A stretch of DNA of 16,975 nucleotides from Candidatus [Bacteroides] periocalifornicus. GTDB taxonomy: Bacteria; Bacteroidota; Bacteroidia; Bacteroidales; CAJPTX01. Every line of letters starts with the position of its first letter. Positions within the stretch are counted from its first letter, which is position 1. Both the position numbers and the translations under genes were made by a program. Positions 6,897 through 14,510 of this stretch are shown in pieces. A model generated the notes under the pieces. That model did not search any database. It had not been told where the DNA came from and saw only the letters and a list, made by a program, of their open reading frames with translations. The stretch covers positions 1-16,975 of the forward strand of contig LIIK01000052.1 of assembly GCA_001421095.1 (NCBI GenBank), written 5' to 3'.

Positions 6897-7823
6897 ATGC
6901 GTGTGGAAATTGACCCGAAGTCGGGATTTTGTTTTGGAGTGGTTCGCGCTATTCGGTTAGCCGAACGGCAGCTTGCATCGCAGGGTAGTCTACTGTGCCT
7001 AGGCGAGATAGTGCATAATGGCGAGGAAGTGGAACGGCTCAAACGTCTCGGTTTAGATACGGTGCAGGCCATAGATGCCTCCCTGCCGCCAGCACAGGAG
7101 TCTATACTGTTCCGTGCGCACGGCGAGCCTCCTGTTACCTACCAACGGGCGCAGGAACTCGGGTTGCGGGTTGTAGATGCCACTTGCCCGGTGGTGCTAC
7201 AGCTGCAGCGTAAAGTGAAAGCTGCGGGCGAACGGCTAAAACCCCTGGGTGGCACGGTGGTGATTTTTGGTAAACCAGATCATGCAGAGGTCATTGGGCT
7301 AATGGGGCAAACCGATTGCCAGCGGCGGGTGGTGCACAGTACGCAAGATCTGGAGGGGATTGATTTTACCCGCCCCATAGAATGCTTCTCGCAGACTACC
7401 ATGAGCCCTACCGACTACCGCTCAATAGCGAATGCCATACGGGCTAATATGGAAAAGGCGTTGGGTAGCAATGATATACCCCTAGTAGTGCACGAAACCT
7501 GCTGCTCTCAGGTGGCTAGCCGTCAAGAGCAGCTAGTAGCATTTGCACAACAGCACGATGTGGTACTCTTCGTGAGCGGCAAGAAGAGCTCTAATGGGCA
7601 GATGCTCTGTAGGATATGCCAGCAGGCCAATCCACGAACCCACATGGTGAGCCACCCCGAGGAGGTACAGGAAAGCTGGCTAGAGAATGCCGAGGCTGTA
7701 GGCATTTGCGGTGCAACCTCTACGCCTCTTTGGCTAATGCAGGCTGTGGCAAGCAGGGCAGAGGAGATCGGCAAGGCGCATGAACCCCAGTTACCAGTAG
7801 GACGGCCATGCTCTACCCGCTAA
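6897..7823 (+). CDS. ispH: 4-hydroxy-3-methylbut-2-enyl diphosphate reductase
   Basis: A 308-residue iron-sulfur enzyme for the last step of the MEP pathway, reducing HMBPP to IPP and DMAPP. The three cluster cysteines are visible: C12 in GFCFGV, C97 in DATCPV and C203 in the HETCCSQ segment, which carries an extra adjacent cysteine (C202) where isoleucine is common. Substrate histidines appear in EIVHNGEEV (H40), FRAHGEP (H75) and KPDHAEV (H129). The SSNGQML segment (231-237) binds diphosphate. Length is close to the E. coli enzyme. It starts 2 bases after cmk, and its last 16 bases overlap manA, which points to translational coupling. It supplies isoprenoid precursors for undecaprenyl phosphate and quinones. 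Confidence 0.96.
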   Translation: MRVEIDPKSGFCFGVVRAIRLAERQLASQGSLLCLGEIVHNGEEVERLKRLGLDTVQAIDASLPPAQESILFRAHGEPPVTYQRAQELGLRVVDATCPVVLQLQRKVKAAGERLKPLGGTVVIFGKPDHAEVIGLMGQTDCQRRVVHSTQDLEGIDFTRPIECFSQTTMSPTDYRSIANAIRANMEKALGSNDIPLVVHETCCSQVASRQEQLVAFAQQHDVVLFVSGKKSSNGQMLCRICQQANPRTHMVSHPEEVQESWLENAEAVGICGATSTPLWLMQAVASRAEEIGKAHEPQLPVGRPCSTR

Positions 7824-8794
7824 CCTTTCATCCGATTCACGTAGCTCGTATCTGGGGTGGCGGGCATATAGCACCCCCCAAGAATGGCGTACCCGTGGGC
7901 GAGAGCTGGTTGGTGTCGCCTCTGCCAGGGTGCGAGTCGGTGGTGGCCAACGGTCGGCTGAAGGGGCAGACGCTAGGGCAAGTGTGCAACGAATACCCCG
8001 AGGAACTCTTTGGGCAATTGTGGCGCAATGAGCCTCGTTCCCAGGTATTCCCGCTGTTGATCAAGCTGATAGATACAGCGCAACCGCTCTCGGTGCAGGT
8101 TCACCCAGATGATCGCTACGCCCGCCAGCATGGAGAACCCAACGGGAAGTCTGAGGCTTGGTATGTGCTGGATGCCCAGCCCGGTAGCACCGTTCTGCTG
8201 GGGCTTAGGGAGGCGGTAGATGAAGAGGAGATTCGGGAGGCGGTCCGTTCGGGTACATTGCCCCGTTTACTGCGTGAGTTGCCGGCTATTCCAGGGGAGT
8301 GCTACCATGTGCCAGCAGGCGAAATGCACTCTGTGGGTGGGGGGATTCGGCTCATTGAGGTGCAGCAGCCCAGCGATAGAACCTTCCGTTTGTATGACTG
8401 GGGGCGTACCGATGCCGAGGGCCACCCTCGGGAACTGCACCTACAGCAGGGGTTAGAGGCCGTTAGCAGTAGTCCTTACCCCTTGGACAGCAGTGCTAGT
8501 GTGGTGCAGGAACGGAAGAACGCTACGCAACTGGTTGCCGATCCCCACTTCACTATTTCTATCCTCCAGCTCTCGCCCCAAACGGAACTCTCCACGGATG
8601 GTGTGCCCGTGGTGGCCATTCCATTGTGCCAGGCTAGGGTAACCACCCAAAGTGGCGATTCGTTGGCTCTTGCCCCGTTGCAGGCAGCGCTCATTCCAGC
8701 CTCGGTGGGTGGGGTCTATTTAGAGGCAATGTCGGGTGGGCCAGTGCTGGTAGCAACGCCCGTTCGGCAAGAATTGCGGGAAAATACACTCTAG
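7808..8794 (+). CDS. manA: mannose-6-phosphate isomerase, class I
   Basis: A 328-residue zinc metalloenzyme of the cupin fold that interconverts fructose-6-phosphate and mannose-6-phosphate, feeding GDP-mannose for surface polysaccharides or allowing mannose use. Zinc ligands can be read as Q97 and H99 in LSVQVHPDD, E116 in GKSEAWYV and H174 in PAGEMHSVGGG. The catalytic arginine region is PSDRTFRLYDWGR (188-200). The length matches the short bacterial class I form rather than the longer E. coli type. The N-terminus, PLTFHPIHVARIWGGG, is typical. It starts inside the end of ispH (16-base overlap) and stops 3 bases before tgt. GTAGGACGG just upstream offers a weak ribosome site. Confidence 0.93.
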   Translation: MLYPLTFHPIHVARIWGGGHIAPPKNGVPVGESWLVSPLPGCESVVANGRLKGQTLGQVCNEYPEELFGQLWRNEPRSQVFPLLIKLIDTAQPLSVQVHPDDRYARQHGEPNGKSEAWYVLDAQPGSTVLLGLREAVDEEEIREAVRSGTLPRLLRELPAIPGECYHVPAGEMHSVGGGIRLIEVQQPSDRTFRLYDWGRTDAEGHPRELHLQQGLEAVSSSPYPLDSSASVVQERKNATQLVADPHFTISILQLSPQTELSTDGVPVVAIPLCQARVTTQSGDSLALAPLQAALIPASVGGVYLEAMSGGPVLVATPVRQELRENTL

Positions 8795-8797
8795 CCG

Positions 8798-9928
8798 ATG
8801 CTCTTCACTGTTGAGGTTGCCGATCCACATAGCTACGCACGCTGCGGGCGGATGGTACTCCCCCACGGTGTGGTAGAAACCCCAATATTCATGCCCGTTG
8901 GCACGCTTGGAGGGGTGAAGGCTATACTGCACAGCAACCTACGGCAAGACACCCAAGCGAGAATAGTGCTGGGTAACACCTACCATCTTTTTCTTCGACC
9001 TGGACTGCATACGATTCGGGAGGCGGGCGGCCTGCATGCGTTTAGCACGTGGCAGGGGCCAATGCTTACCGACTCGGGCGGATTCCAGGTTTTTTCGTTG
9101 GCAGGGCGGCGGAAGCTCACGGAGGCTGGCGTAAGCTTCCAGTCGCACATTGATGGTTCTACCTACCTATTCACGCCAGAGCGGGTGGTTGATATAGAGC
9201 GGATTATAGGGGCAGATATCATAATGCCGCTGGATGAGTGCCCGCCGGGCGATGCCCCCTATGGCTATGCGAAAGAGTCGATGCAGCTCACCCTCGGTTG
9301 GCTAGAGCGGGCGCAGAGGCAGATGCGATATACCCAGCCGCTCTACGGGTACAGCCAGGCACTATTTCCCATAGTGCAGGGGGCGGCCTATCCAGACCTT
9401 CGCCTTCGGTGCGCAGAGAGCATGATGCGGTACGATGCCCCCGGCTACGCCATTGGCGGGCTTGCCGTTGGAGAGCCCACCGAAATCATGTACAGCATTG
9501 TGGAGGGCTTGCACCCAGTGTTACCGTACCACCGTCCGCGCTACCTCATGGGGGTGGGCACGCCGGCCAACCTGCTGGAGTGTATCGCTAGGGGTGTAGA
9601 TATGTTTGACTGCGTGATGCCCACTCGCAATGGGCGTAACGGCATGCTCTTCACCTGGAAAGGGGTGGTGAATATCAAGAATAGAAAATGGCGTAATTGC
9701 TTTATCCCCATCGACTTTAGCTCTACCTCTCGGCCTGACCGGCAGTACACCCTGGCCTACCTACGGCATCTTTTCGTATCGGGTGAAGCCCTAGCAGGGC
9801 AGATTGCCTCGCTGCACAACGTGGCCTTCTACCTACAGCTCATGGCAGAGGCCCGACGTCAAATCCGAATGGGCACCTTCTCCTCGTGGAAAGATTCGGT
9901 GCTCCCAACCATTACCCAACGCCTATGA
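8798..9928 (+). CDS. tgt: tRNA-guanine transglycosylase
   Basis: A 376-residue TIM-barrel enzyme that swaps guanine-34 of certain tRNAs for the queuosine precursor preQ1. The catalytic acid D92 lies in TDSGGFQVFSL. The nucleophile D271 and R277 lie in GVDMFDCVMPTRNGRNG. GGLAVGEP (220-227) binds the base. The C-terminal zinc site is altered: the CxCxxC found in most family members reads S309-T-S311-R-P-D314, so all three cysteines are gone, although the histidine (H340 in SLHN) remains. I recall similar losses in Bacteroidales enzymes, so it is probably lineage-wide rather than decay. It begins 3 bases after manA, and its stop overlaps the next start as ATGA. Confidence 0.95.
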   Translation: MLFTVEVADPHSYARCGRMVLPHGVVETPIFMPVGTLGGVKAILHSNLRQDTQARIVLGNTYHLFLRPGLHTIREAGGLHAFSTWQGPMLTDSGGFQVFSLAGRRKLTEAGVSFQSHIDGSTYLFTPERVVDIERIIGADIIMPLDECPPGDAPYGYAKESMQLTLGWLERAQRQMRYTQPLYGYSQALFPIVQGAAYPDLRLRCAESMMRYDAPGYAIGGLAVGEPTEIMYSIVEGLHPVLPYHRPRYLMGVGTPANLLECIARGVDMFDCVMPTRNGRNGMLFTWKGVVNIKNRKWRNCFIPIDFSSTSRPDRQYTLAYLRHLFVSGEALAGQIASLHNVAFYLQLMAEARRQIRMGTFSSWKDSVLPTITQRL

Positions 9929-11016
9929 GATCGCTTCGCATCACCACCCTCGACTGGTATATCATACGCAAGTTCATCGGAACCTATTTCTTCGCGATAC
10001 TCCTTATTATCGGGATTAGCGTGGTGTTTGATGTGGCCGAAAAGCTCGACGATTTCCTAAATAGAGAAGCACCGCTAAAGGCGATAATATTCGATTACTA
10101 CCTCAATTTTATCCCCTATTTTGCCAATCTCTTCAGCTCGCTGTTCGTCTTTATCTCGGTGATTTTCATCACTTCCCAGATGGCTACTCGTTCAGAGATT
10201 ATCGCCATTCTCAGCAGTGGGATTAGTTTTAACAGGTTGCTGTACCCGTACTTCCTTTCGGCGCTCTTCCTTTTTATTCTCAGCCTTTTGCTCTCGAATT
10301 TCGTCATTCCCTCTGCGAATAAAACGCGGATTGCATTCGAGAATGTCTACGTGAGCTATGTGCATTACTCTGAGAACAGAAACATCCACAAGCAGGTTCG
10401 CCCCGGGCTATTCGTCTACTTGCAGAGCTACAGCCCCTATTCCCAAACGGGCTACAAGCTGGCGGTGGAACACTTCGAGGGTACGCAGCTCCTCTCCAAG
10501 CTCTGGGCAGACGTGGTGCAGTGGGATTCTGTCAACGAGAAGTGGCATCTCGATAAGTACTACATTCGCACCTACCATGACACCTGCGAGACCCTCACCT
10601 CCGGGCAGGGGCTCGATACCACACTCTACCTCACGCCCAAGGAATTCGGCCGTACTATAAGGGATATGGAGATGATGAACTACTTCGAACTCAACGACTA
10701 CATTGACCTCCTCGCCCTCCAGGGAGCTGCGGACATCAATGGGTTCTACGTGGAGAAGTACACGCGTATTGCAACGCCCTTCTCCGTATTCATCCTCACC
10801 CTTATAGGCGTATCGGTTTCATCGCGCAAGGTGCGGGGCGGCATGGGGAAGAATCTGGGGTTGGGGTTGGCTCTTAGCTTCCTCTACATCCTCTTCATGC
10901 GCTTTAGCACCATGTTTGCCATCGGGGGGACCCTGCCTCCATTGCTCTCCATGTGGCTCCCGAACATCATATTCGCCGAGGTTGCCTACATGCTGTATCG
11001 GCGTGCGCCCAAATAG
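9925..11016 (+). CDS. lptG: LptF/LptG-family lipopolysaccharide transport permease
   Basis: A 363-residue inner-membrane protein of the YjgP/YjgQ (LptF/LptG) family, which with the LptB ATPase extracts LPS from the inner membrane. The N-terminus TLDWYIIRKFIGTYFFAILL (8-27) is characteristic of the family. Three hydrophobic segments lie in the first 130 residues. A periplasmic beta-jellyroll region covers about 135-280, and three further membrane segments end at about 357. EIIAILSSGISFNRLLYPY (90-108) is the coupling-helix region. The ATG at 9925 overlaps the tgt stop (ATGA), so translation is probably coupled. It is the last gene of the operon, followed by hairpins. The choice of LptG over LptF rests on overall resemblance and is less certain than the family. 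Confidence 0.85.
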   Translation: MRSLRITTLDWYIIRKFIGTYFFAILLIIGISVVFDVAEKLDDFLNREAPLKAIIFDYYLNFIPYFANLFSSLFVFISVIFITSQMATRSEIIAILSSGISFNRLLYPYFLSALFLFILSLLLSNFVIPSANKTRIAFENVYVSYVHYSENRNIHKQVRPGLFVYLQSYSPYSQTGYKLAVEHFEGTQLLSKLWADVVQWDSVNEKWHLDKYYIRTYHDTCETLTSGQGLDTTLYLTPKEFGRTIRDMEMMNYFELNDYIDLLALQGAADINGFYVEKYTRIATPFSVFILTLIGVSVSSRKVRGGMGKNLGLGLALSFLYILFMRFSTMFAIGGTLPPLLSMWLPNIIFAEVAYMLYRRAPK

Positions 11017-11029
11017 CCCGGTTGTCCTG

Positions 11030-11057
11030 TTGAGACCTCTGCAAAGGGCCCGTATGG
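11030..11057 (-). repeat. companion motif, copy C (inverted)
   Basis: On the minus strand it reads CCATACGGGCCC then TTTGCAGAGGTCTCAA. It matches copy A (169-193) over about 20 bases, in opposite orientation and some 11 kb away. It lies 14 bases after the lptG stop. Confidence 0.6.
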
Positions 11058-11076
11058 ATTCCATCATCTATACGGG
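11049..11076 (+). terminator. hairpin after lptG
   Basis: CCCGTATGGAT pairs with ATCTATACGGG (one G-U) around the loop TCCATC, making an 11-bp stem 32 bases past the lptG stop. There is no strong T run after it, so it may stabilise the 3' end rather than terminate. Confidence 0.4.
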
Positions 11077-11135
11077 GTCATTGTCACTTTCCACTTATTG
11101 CGGGTAAATAGTATCTAATCAGGCGAATCAGCTTA

Positions 11136-11175
11136 TCGAAGACCGTAGTGGCGCAACGTGCTGCGCTGTTTATGC
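11136..11175 (+). repeat. palindromic repeat copy 5
   Basis: It begins TCGAAGACCGTAGTGGCGC and continues AACGTGCTGCGCTGTTTATGCG. It aligns with the minus strand of 68-107 at both ends of the element. Confidence 0.6.
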
Positions 11176-11192
11176 GGGTTTTGTAAAGGTCT
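11176..11192 (+). repeat. companion motif, copy D
   Basis: GGGTTTTGTAAAGGTCT follows directly on the palindromic repeat. The same order, palindrome then TTTTGTA-AG-TCT, recurs at 14445-14504, which suggests a composite element. Confidence 0.45.
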
Positions 11193-11216
11193 TCTATTGG
11201 GAGCTGCATCGTAGAA

Positions 11217-11264
11217 ACGCCGCGCCCGTCTGGGAGTTCGCTCTCAGGCGGGCGCGGCGTTTTG
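11217..11264. terminator. strong UUCG hairpin terminator between convergent genes
   Basis: Positions 11217-11236 pair with 11241-11260 in a 20-bp GC-rich stem (two G-U pairs) closed by a TTCG tetraloop. On the plus strand TTTTGTTTT begins at 11260. On the minus strand the stem is followed by TTTCTAC. It probably ends lptG transcription and also that of the peptidase gene whose stop is at 11277. Confidence 0.88.
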
Positions 11265-11276
11265 TTTTGGCGGTCC

Positions 11277-13472
11277 CTACCGCAGTAGATTTTCTGTAAT
11301 GTACTGATCCATGTGCGTATAGAGATACCCTCGCGCCCCGTAGCCGTAGATGAAGTGGTTACGGTCTGGGAAGGTGAAGAGGTCGAACTGCTTGCCCGCC
11401 CTTATGAGTGCCTCTGTGAGCCGCATGGTGTTCTGGAAGTGAACGTTATCATCGGCAGTGCCGTGCATCACTAGGAGCTTCCCCTTGAGGGCGTCGGTGT
11501 AGAAGAGCGGGGCGTTTTCGTCATAGCCCTTGGCGTTGTGCCGTGGTAGCCCCATGTATCGCTCGGTGTAGATGCTATCGTAGAACCTCCAGTTGGTTAC
11601 AGGGGCTACGGCCACCGCCATGCAGAATACGTCGGCGCCCCGCAGCAGGCAGAGGGTCGACATGTAGCCACCGTAGCTCCAGCCCCAGATTCCCACCCTT
11701 TCGGCATCTACCCACGGCTGGGCTTGCAGGTACTTAGCAGCGGCTATCTGGTCTTCCACCTCCAGCTTGCCCAGTTGCCCGTAGGTGCACTTGCGGAATT
11801 CGCGCCCGCGGCCCCCCGTACCGCGCCCGTCCACGCAGGCCACCACTACGCCCCGGCTAGCCAGGTACTGGTCAAAGCCCACCTCCCACCTATTGAGCAC
11901 CTCCTGCGAATTGGGGCCAGAGTACTGCGTCATCATCACCGGGTATCGCTTGGTGGAGTCGTAGCCGACAGGCAGCACCAGGTACCCGTTGAGCGTATCG
12001 CCGCTGGGCCCTCTGAAGGTGAAGAATCGCTTCTCTGGCAGGGCATACGCCGCGAGCTTGGCCTTTAGCTCGTGGTTGTCTTCCAGCAGGCGTATCTGCT
12101 TCCCGTTTAGGCTATGCAGCGTGTATTTGGGGACTTCACCCACGGATTGTTGCCCTAGCACATAGTAGTCGCCCATGAAGGTGGCAGAGCAGATACCCTG
12201 GGATTCTGATATTCGCTCGCGCCCTAGTTTTTTCCCTTTGCGCTTTTTCTGGAGTATCGATGCTCGGAATACCCCGAGGTTCAGGGGGCTGCCGTCGTAG
12301 GCTTGGTAGTACACCGTGCCCTCCGTGGGGTTGAATTCGTACACCCGTTTCACCTCATCGCGCCCACGGGTAATCTGCTGGGGTTCACCCCCCTTCATGC
12401 TGCAGAGGTAGAGCTGCCGGGTTCCATCCCGTTCGCTGGGTACTATGAATAGCGGGCTATCAGGCACAAAGGTGAGATACCAGTCGGTAGGCTCTTCTAT
12501 GTAGCAGGCGTCCCTCTCCTCGAAGAAAACGGTGCTCTTGCCGGTGTTCAGGTCGGCTTGGAGCAGCTCTAGGTGGTTCTGCTCGCGGTTGAGCCGCATG
12601 TAGGTGAGTTCCCCCCTGGGCGACCATTGCACCCGGGGGAGATACTGGTCGGCCTCCAGCCCGGTGTTGATCTTCAGATTTTTCAGGTTTTTCCCATCGT
12701 AGACGTGGAGCGAAATGAGGGCGTTCTTCTCCCCCGCCTTCGGGTACTTGTAGCGATACTCTGTGGGGTAGAGCGCCTCGCCGTAGATCGGCATGGCGTA
12801 CTCGCGCACATCGCTTTCGTCCCATCTGAGGTAGGCTAGGTAGCGGCTATCGGGGCTCCAGAATAGCCCGGTGGTAAGGGCGAACTCCTCCTCGTATACC
12901 CAGTCTGGCGCACCGTTTATCACCTGGTTTACAGCCCCATCGGAGGTTACCTGTTCCTCGAGCATCGTCCCCAGCTCCACTATGTAGATGTTGTTCTTCC
13001 ATACGTAGGCCACCTGGGTAGAGTTTGGCGAGAAGGTGGGCAGCCGCACCTTGCCGTGCGCGCTTAGCGGTACTAGGGCCTTGCTCTGGGTGTCATACAC
13101 CTGGAAATCGGCAGAGTAGCTCCGCCGGTAGAGGGGCTCGGGCCCATATTCTAGCAGTATGTACCTGCCGTTTGGGCTGGTGATGTAATCGCTTGGCTTC
13201 CTGTAGCTCTCGGGCAGGTCTGTAAAGGTCAGCAGAGTCCCGGTCTGCTCCCCCGTCTCGTAGCTATACCGCAGTATGCCCATCCCGGCCTTGAGCGCGG
13301 AGTAGTGCGCCCGATCCCCAGGGATTAGGCGCATGGCCATGACCCCCTTGGGGGCAAAAGTCCCCTTTTCTGCCACATCGGCCAGCTCTATGGGCCTGCT
13401 TTGCCCGTGGGTGACCAGCTGTCCTGCAACTACCATTGCCAGAATTGTAAGAGCCTGTATAATAGTGCGCAT
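11277..13472 (-). CDS. dipeptidyl peptidase IV (family S9B)
   Basis: A 731-residue exported serine peptidase that removes X-Pro or X-Ala dipeptides from peptide N-termini. A signal peptide (MRTIIQALTILAMVVAGQL) directs it to the periplasm or cell surface. An eight-bladed propeller fills about 30-470 and includes DWVYEEEFAL, whose Glu pair (194-195) anchors the substrate amino group as in DPP4. The alpha/beta-hydrolase domain has the nucleophile S599 in GWSYGGYMS, D674 in HGTADDNVHF and H706 in RNHFIYG, so the triad is complete. GRGTGGRG forms the oxyanion neighbourhood. I chose the ATG at 13472 over a TTG five codons upstream. In asaccharolytic Bacteroidales such enzymes support peptide feeding. 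It lies downstream of ssrA on the same strand but behind a terminator, and no clear own promoter was found. Confidence 0.95.
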   Translation of the reverse strand: MRTIIQALTILAMVVAGQLVTHGQSRPIELADVAEKGTFAPKGVMAMRLIPGDRAHYSALKAGMGILRYSYETGEQTGTLLTFTDLPESYRKPSDYITSPNGRYILLEYGPEPLYRRSYSADFQVYDTQSKALVPLSAHGKVRLPTFSPNSTQVAYVWKNNIYIVELGTMLEEQVTSDGAVNQVINGAPDWVYEEEFALTTGLFWSPDSRYLAYLRWDESDVREYAMPIYGEALYPTEYRYKYPKAGEKNALISLHVYDGKNLKNLKINTGLEADQYLPRVQWSPRGELTYMRLNREQNHLELLQADLNTGKSTVFFEERDACYIEEPTDWYLTFVPDSPLFIVPSERDGTRQLYLCSMKGGEPQQITRGRDEVKRVYEFNPTEGTVYYQAYDGSPLNLGVFRASILQKKRKGKKLGRERISESQGICSATFMGDYYVLGQQSVGEVPKYTLHSLNGKQIRLLEDNHELKAKLAAYALPEKRFFTFRGPSGDTLNGYLVLPVGYDSTKRYPVMMTQYSGPNSQEVLNRWEVGFDQYLASRGVVVACVDGRGTGGRGREFRKCTYGQLGKLEVEDQIAAAKYLQAQPWVDAERVGIWGWSYGGYMSTLCLLRGADVFCMAVAVAPVTNWRFYDSIYTERYMGLPRHNAKGYDENAPLFYTDALKGKLLVMHGTADDNVHFQNTMRLTEALIRAGKQFDLFTFPDRNHFIYGYGARGYLYTHMDQYITENLLR

Positions 13473-13827
13473 AGGTGTGTTGTGCAAATTGTGTTGGATG
13501 TCGCGATAAACGAACGAATTGCTCGGGGCTGGTGGCTTAAATTCGCAACGAAGGGCGCGCTTTATCCAGCCATTGGGGGAATGATGGCTGGCATGCCGAA
13601 CTCTCCGCGAAAAGGCGCGCGCATGTGCTATTTGAAGCGATACCCTTTTCCCATCGTGGCAGGAGAATGGTTTAATCAGTCGCCTGCATTGTCGGGAGCA
13701 GAATCACAGCGGCGTACTGCGGCGTTTACCGGCATGCCGCGGAGAGCCTGCACAGCACCCTGCACCGATCCGCAGCCTTAGCGCTCCGGCGCGGCACACT
13801 CTCCAGAGCACTCACCCCAATACCAGA
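13473..13827. other. spacer between tmRNA terminator and peptidase gene
   Basis: I see no gene here. A plus-strand frame at 13401-13781 overlaps the 5' end of the peptidase gene and shows no family resemblance. Two GGCATGCC palindromes occur (13590-13597 and 13731-13738). The peptidase promoter should lie here on the minus strand, but I found no good TAnnTTTG box. Confidence 0.55.
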
Positions 13828-13862
13828 AAGCCACCCGCAGCATCGTGCGCTACGAATGGCTT
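13828..13862 (-). terminator. tmRNA terminator hairpin
   Basis: Positions 13849-13862 pair with 13828-13841 in a 14-bp stem (three G-U pairs, loop of 7) that begins 6 bases past the tmRNA 3' end. The minus strand then reads TCTGGTATT, so the T run is poor, but its place and stability make it the likely ssrA terminator or processing signal. Confidence 0.7.
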
Positions 13863-13868
13863 TTCTCG

Positions 13869-14272
13869 TGGAGCTGGCGGGGTTCGAACCCGCGTCCAAA
13901 CAGGGAACCAGCAGGCTTTCTACATGCTTAGTCGCCGCTTGATTGTAGGGGGTGCGCCCGGCGAGCGACCACCAAACATACCCCTTAGTGCCGGAATTTT
14001 CGCACAGTGCCCGGCGCCCTGCCCCGCGCTATCCCTGTAGTCTTAGCGCCCCCGAGCGGGTAGCCACAGGGAGAGGCCACCCCGGAGACGTCCCGTCGGC
14101 ACGATTCATACGTACCGATTAGGCGAGTTTCGCTTAGCGATAACTAGGCCGCGAGAGCAAAATTTTCATTGCCATTTAATCGTTCCGTGGACCGAGATTT
14201 ACGAGCCAACCCACGCACGCTCGGCATGCTTACCCACCCATTCTACCTGCTGTCAAAACCAAAATCAGCCCC
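13869..14272 (-). ncRNA. ssrA: tmRNA (SsrA)
   Basis: A one-piece transfer-messenger RNA of about 404 nucleotides that rescues stalled ribosomes with SmpB. The 5' end GGGGCTGATTTTGG and the 3' end GGACGCGGGTTCGAACCCC then GCCAGCTCCA form the tRNA-like half: GGGGCUG pairs with CAGCUCC in the acceptor stem, and the T arm holds GGTTCGAACCC. The CCA is not encoded, since the next bases are CGA. The tag frame runs from 14173 to 14144 (minus): GGC resume codon, then Asn-Glu-Asn-Phe-Ala-Leu-Ala-Ala and TAG, giving GNENFALAA. The ALAA end is the usual protease signal. The middle of the molecule is GC-rich and able to form the expected pseudoknots. A TACCTTTG promoter box lies upstream and a hairpin downstream. 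Confidence 0.96.
14144..14173 (-). other. tmRNA tag-peptide reading frame
   Basis: Nine codons and TAG encode GNENFALAA. The Bacteroidales tag I recall is GENNYALAA, so this one keeps the G start and the ALAA end but has N-E-N-F in the middle. It is a resume frame within ssrA and not an independent gene. Confidence 0.88.
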
Positions 14273-14294
14273 AAAGTGTGAAAGAACTCCACCG

Positions 14295-14302
14295 CAAAGG
14301 TA
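14295..14302 (-). promoter_or_regulatory. -7 box of the tmRNA promoter
   Basis: On the minus strand TACCTTTG matches TAnnTTTG exactly and ends 22 bases before the mature tmRNA 5' end at 14272, leaving room for a short trimmed leader. No TTTG stands 19 bases upstream. An A-rich tract lies there instead. Confidence 0.65.
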
Positions 14303-14444
14303 GCAATTTTTTTCATATGTTGTGCCCGATGGGGAAAACTTCCTCCGTAAAGCCCCCTTTATAGAGGTATCGCATGCACCCAATCGGGAGCGAAAGTTTT
14401 TCCATTCTTTTGATAGCCAGTTTTTAATCGACCATTTCCTTTTA

Positions 14445-14480
14445 TTGAAAACCGTGGTGGCGCGGTGCGCTGCGTAGAGC
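14445..14480 (+). repeat. palindromic repeat copy 6 (divergent)
   Basis: TTGAAAACCGTGGTGGCGCG followed by GTGCGCTGCGTAGAGC is a diverged member sharing the ACCGTRGTGGCGC start and the GTGC-GC core with 11136-11175. Confidence 0.5.
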
Positions 14481-14484
14481 AAAT

Positions 14485-14504
14485 GATTTTTGTAGAGATC
14501 TCTT
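14485..14504 (+). repeat. companion motif, copy E
   Basis: GATTTTTGTAGAGATCTCTT follows the palindromic repeat at nearly the same distance as in the 11136-11192 element. It is the most diverged copy. Confidence 0.4.
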
Positions 14505-14510
14505 CGCCTC

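Noticed and set aside
13473..13487. TTG start five codons upstream for the peptidase
   Set aside because: The extension would put polar residues ahead of a good signal peptide that begins at the ATG at 13472, and no ribosome site favours it.
13401..13781. 126-codon plus-strand frame
   Set aside because: It overlaps the signal-peptide end of the peptidase gene on the opposite strand, and the product is cysteine- and arginine-scattered with no family features.
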